Assembly (NCBI GenBank): GCA_013368375.1
Contig: JAACJP010000105.1
Coordinates: 1 to 18,460, forward strand
From: Tricholomella constricta
Lineage: Eukaryota; Basidiomycota; Agaricomycetes; Agaricales; Lyophyllaceae
Direction: 5' to 3'
Length of the DNA: 18,460 nucleotides
Every line of letters starts with the position of its first letter. Within the stretch, counting starts at the first letter, position 1. Shown in pieces: positions 15,047 to 18,460 of this stretch. Under the pieces are notes generated by a model. That model did not search any database, was not told the DNA's origin, and saw only the letters and a program-made list of their open reading frames with translations. Position numbers and translations under genes: made by a program.

Positions 15047-18000
15047 TCGCACAACGGGTGAAAAGTACGCCCCCGTTGTCTAGTCGTAATCGGTTCGCCC
15101 CCCTATCTGTAGAGTACCCCAATATACTTAATATTGCTGCTACTTCTACGGGTGAACCAATCGACGAAGACGTACAACCCTCTCACGACCAACCGCCATC
15201 TCCTTCGGTCACTCCGACCAATCTGACCGTACCGTCGCGTCGCGGACTACCACGCTGGGAAAAGCGACTGCCCCGTCGCTTCGTGATCGCCGCCTCCCCC
15301 GACTCCTTATCCCTGTCGCTCAAGGTCGAGCTCGAGACCACCGACACCCAAGAGACGCATTCGCTCACTGCCCTCGTTGACAGTGGGGCTTCGGCCTGCT
15401 TCATCAACACTGCCTTCGTTGAAAAGCACAAGCTGAAGACGCGACGGCTGAATCGCCCGACGCGTGCCTACAATGTTGATGGAACCCCTAACGAAGCCGG
15501 CGCCATCGAATATGTCGTGGACGCAGTTTTACGTTACGACGGACACTCCGAGCGAGCTCTGTTCGCGGTCGCGGGTATTGGGAAGCAGGATCTCATTCTC
15601 GGATTCACCTGGCTTCGAGACCACAACCCCGACATTGATTGGGCGACGGGAAAGGTGAAAATGAGTCGAGCACCGACACGCTGCGACACCTGCAAGGTTG
15701 AAGTCAAGGAGGATCGTCGTTCACGCACCAAATTGCGAGCCGCCATTCGGGCTTGTCGGGCGGAAGGAATCCCGACAGTCGAGCCCGACCTGCGAGCCCC
15801 GACCAGTCCCTACGTCGAGGACGACTCCGACACCGACGAGTTCCTCCCCTACACCCCAATCCTGGAGGAACCCGATCCAGAGTCGGGCGACTTCCTTACG
15901 GAGACCTTCCTGAATGGTGATCGCATCTTTGCGACTGCGATCCACCCTCCTCCGACCGAAGTGCACATCCGTGCCAGTCAGACAACATCACAGCGACTCG
16001 CTGAAGCGTATGCTGCGGACTCTGTGCCCAAGTCATTCCGCGACGCTGTCCCGACGCATCTCCATGACTTTGAAGACGTCTTCTCCAAGGTCGCGTTTGA
16101 CGAGCTTCCCGATCGCAAACAGTGGGACCATGCGATCGAATTGGAACCAGGCGCGTCGCCGACTGGCACGAAGGTCTACCCTCTGTCGCCCGCAGAGCAA
16201 GTCGAACTCGATGTGTTCCTCAGGAGAACCTCGAGTCGGGTCGGATCCGACCGTCGAAGTCGCCTATGGCGTCGCCGGTGTTCTTCATCAAGAAGAAGGA
16301 CGGGTCGCTCCGACTGGTGCAGGACTATTGGACGCTCAACGCGATTACGGTGAAGAATCGATACCCGCTGCCCCTCATTAGCGAAACTGGTGAATAACCT
16401 TCGCGGCGCGCGAGTACTTCACCAAGTTGGACGTTCCGATGGGGTACAACAATGTTCGGATCAAGGAAGGCGACGAGTGGAAGCAGCGTTTCGGACGAAC
16501 CGCGGTCTCTTCGAGCCGCTCGTCATGTTCTTCGGCCTCACAAATAGCCCCGCCACATTCCAGACCATGATGAATGATATCTTCCGTGATCTGATCGCCG
16601 AAGGTGTTGTTTGCGTGTACCTCGACAACATCTTGATTTATACCAAGACTCTAGAGGAACACCGTCGGGTCGCGCGACTGGTACTGGACCGACTCCGCGA
16701 ACATCAGCTGTTCTTAAAGCCCGAGAAATGCGAATTTGAACGACCAAAATCGAGTATCTTGGGCTGATCATTTCGCAAGGGCAAGCGGAGATGGACCCGG
16801 TGAAGGTCGCAGGAGTGTTGGAATGGCCAGCACCGAAGAACAAGAAGAAGTGCAAGCGTTCCTAGCTTCACTAACTTCTACCGACGGTTCATCCAGGACT
16901 TCTCCGCATCACGCCCGACCCCTGTTCGATCTGACGGGCAAGGACGTCGCCTGGCGGTGGGGAGAGTCGGAGCAGTCGGCCTTGACCTCCTGAAGTCCTG
17001 CAATCACGTCGCGACCGGTGCTCAAGTTCCCCAACGACGACCGACCGTACCGCATCGAAGCTGACTCGTCCGACTTCGCGACGGGCGCGGTCCTGTCGCA
17101 AGAGTCGCCGTCCGATGGCAAGTGGCACCCGGTCGTGTTCTACTCGAAGAGCTTGAATGCAGTTGAGCGGAACTACGAGATCCACAACAAGGAGATGCTG
17201 GCGATCATCCGGTCTCTGGAGGAGTGGCGACACTTCGTAGAAGGCACTAAGCACAAGGTGGAGATCTGGACCGACCACAAGAACCTCGAGTACTTCCTCA
17301 CCGCGAAGAAACTCAATCGGCGTCAAGCCTGATGGTCGCTCTATCTCGCCAACTTCGACTTTGCCCTCCACCACCGTCCTGGACGCAGCATGGGCAAACC
17401 CGACGCGCTATCACGACGCGCCGATCATGGCGACGGAAGCGGCGACAATGCCGACATCGTGCTCCTCAAGCCCGAGTTCTTCGCGATTCGCGCGACCGAG
17501 GGTCTTGTACTGGTCGGAGAGGAGGACGATGTGGTAAAGGCGATTCGCAAGGGCAATCGCGACGGCGCACAAGAAGATGCAGTCGCTAAGGCGGCTCAAC
17601 TGGTCAAGGCTTCCAAGGTCGCCGGCCGCTCCCTACGCTTCGGCGAGTGGGGGGAGGAAAGCGGTCTGCTCACGTTCCGTGGACGGATCTATGTCCCGAA
17701 TGTTCCTGACCTTCGCCGACGCATCGTGGAGCAGCATCACGACTCCAAGGTCGCTGGTCACCCGGGTCGCTGGAAAACATTAGAGCTGGTGTCGCGCAAC
17801 TACTGGTGGCCCCAGATGTCGCGCTTCATTGGTTCATACACCAGTACCTGCGACATGTGCTTGCGCACAAAACCCCGCCGCCAACTCCCCGTCGGACAGC
17901 TGCAGCCGCTCCCAATTCCCGAAGGCCGATGGAATGTCGTACCGGTGGACTTCATCACCGAACTCCCCGAGTCCAACGGCCACGACGCGATCATGAATGT

Positions 18001-18131
18001 CGTGGATTCAGTCGGAAAGCGCGCGCACTTCATCGCATCGCATACGACCTGTTCGGCCTTGGGAACTGCCAACCTCTACCGTCGCCACGTCTGGAAGCTA
18101 CACGGTCTCCCCGACGCATTTGTCTCCGATC
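15041..18131 (+). pseudogene. Pol of element 2: protease-RT-RNase H-integrase, multiply broken
   Basis: The protease has LVDSGASACFI (aspartate codon at 15379) and ILGFTWL. RT homology starts near 16080 and is broken by apparent 1-nt indels near 16218-16224, 16383, 16408, 16481 and 16755, with more uncertain joins to about 17015. The pieces [35 protein letters not shown] and FFGLTNSPATFQTMMNDIF are clear. The catalytic box reads YLDN (16618-16629), lacking its second aspartate. RNase H (IEADSSDFATGAVLSQ, 17051 on) is followed by TGA 17330-17332, a CGA-to-TGA change within RRQA-stop-WSLYLANFDF, after which the same frame continues. Integrase has its HHCC domain (HHDSKVAGH ... CDMC), the first catalytic Asp in PVDFITELP and the second in AFVSD, where homology ends. 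The catalytic Glu is absent. Confidence 0.85.
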
Positions 18132-18460
18132 TGTCACGAACGTCCCCAACGACCACCCCTAAAGTCACACCCACTACGCTTTCCCACGCACGTCCGCCGT
18201 ACATATATGACACCACTTTCTTTTCGGACACCTCACCTCGATATTACCTACTGTTAAGACTAGTTCTCGATTCTCGTTCTCGTTTCTCTCTCTCTCTCTC
18301 AATCTATTTGGCTTCACGCCCGTATCACTTGAGCTCTTTCGTTCGAATCAGCCCCGGTGAACACCTCCGTCAACGCTCACGACCTCCGAATACTCCTTCG
18401 TAGGTCGTCTTCCTTGACGGACGTCAGGCCTGTCCGCTTCGGTGTTCCAGAGTAACTCTG
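18132..18460 (+). mobile_element. Probable start of a third LTR element inserted in element 2 integrase
   Basis: Integrase homology stops after VSD, and TGTCACGAACG follows at 18132. From there the sequence has the look of an LTR: no coding sense, ATATAT near 18201, and a pyrimidine-rich CT repeat (about 18283-18300). The 5 bases before it are CGATC. The partner end lies outside the window, so an insertion is not proven and a deletion junction is an alternative. The frame that reads on to 18403 is chance. Confidence 0.45.

Larger units (their letters stand above)
13144..18131 (+). mobile_element. Element 2: decayed Ty3/Gypsy retrotransposon, 3' part missing
   Basis: The left LTR is followed by a primer site, Gag with a zinc knuckle, protease, RT, RNase H and the first part of integrase. 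This order is of the Ty3/Gypsy type and distinct in sequence from element 1. Coding frames are broken by one apparent indel in Gag, at least five in RT, a nonsense codon before integrase, and an abrupt loss of homology at about 18131. No chromodomain or right LTR lies in the window. The element is non-functional and older than element 1. Confidence 0.85.

Noticed and set aside
17330..18403. Intact integrase frame ending at 18403
   Set aside because: Integrase homology ends near 18131; the remaining residues are Ser/Thr/Arg-rich and come from LTR-like DNA. The catalytic Glu is missing.

Overview
The window looks like repeat-rich nuclear DNA of a filamentous fungus, most likely an agaricomycete (mushroom-forming basidiomycete). 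The support is Gag and Pol sequences of a type I associate with that group, short GT-AG introns of about 50-70 nt with CTAAC/CTGAC-like branch sites, and GC-rich, C-ending codon use. No prokaryotic features or RNA genes were seen. Nearly everything is Ty3/Gypsy-type LTR retrotransposon sequence, layered as nested insertions.

Layout: (1) 1-542, GC-rich minisatellite and short tandem repeats, the old flank. (2) 543-13140, 'element 1', an unusually long (12.6 kb) Ty3/Gypsy element bounded by near-identical direct repeats and flanked by a candidate 5-bp target duplication (ACCTG). Its plus strand encodes Gag-protease (1868-4171), then reverse transcriptase-RNase H (4144-6333) in the -1 frame behind a textbook slippery heptamer and stem structure, then integrase (6346-7911), in the same frame as RT-RNase H but separated by one in-frame TAA. 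(3) The 4.4 kb between integrase and the right LTR holds two diverged copies of a multi-exon gene on the opposite strand (A, 8174-10209; B, 11009-12308). Both encode the same double cysteine cluster, C-x2-C-x6-C-x8-C-x2-C-x6-C, share two intron positions and have a 36-nt block upstream. Each carries one apparent lesion: a 2-nt frameshift in A and a TGG-to-TAG stop in B. (4) 13144-18131, 'element 2', an older and badly decayed Ty3/Gypsy element. Its left LTR (13144-13700) has 8-bp terminal inverted repeats and is followed by a 13-nt sequence complementary to a segment about 30 nt below its TATA box, the layout expected of Tf1-type self-priming. (5) 18132-18460, probably the start of a third LTR that interrupts element 2's integrase.

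How the parts fit: element 1 appears to have landed at the first bases of element 2's left LTR, so it is the youngest of the two. Its LTRs differ by only about four transitions and a few indels, whereas antisense proteins A and B are strongly diverged. The gene pair therefore seems to predate this insertion and to have travelled with the element lineage. Antisense placement would let introns survive retrotransposition, because they lie in the wrong orientation to be spliced from the genomic RNA. This antisense cassette is the most interesting content of the window. Its function is unknown to me; the cysteine clusters, basic patches and predicted helical C-terminus suggest a nuclear, possibly nucleic-acid-binding protein, but that is inference.
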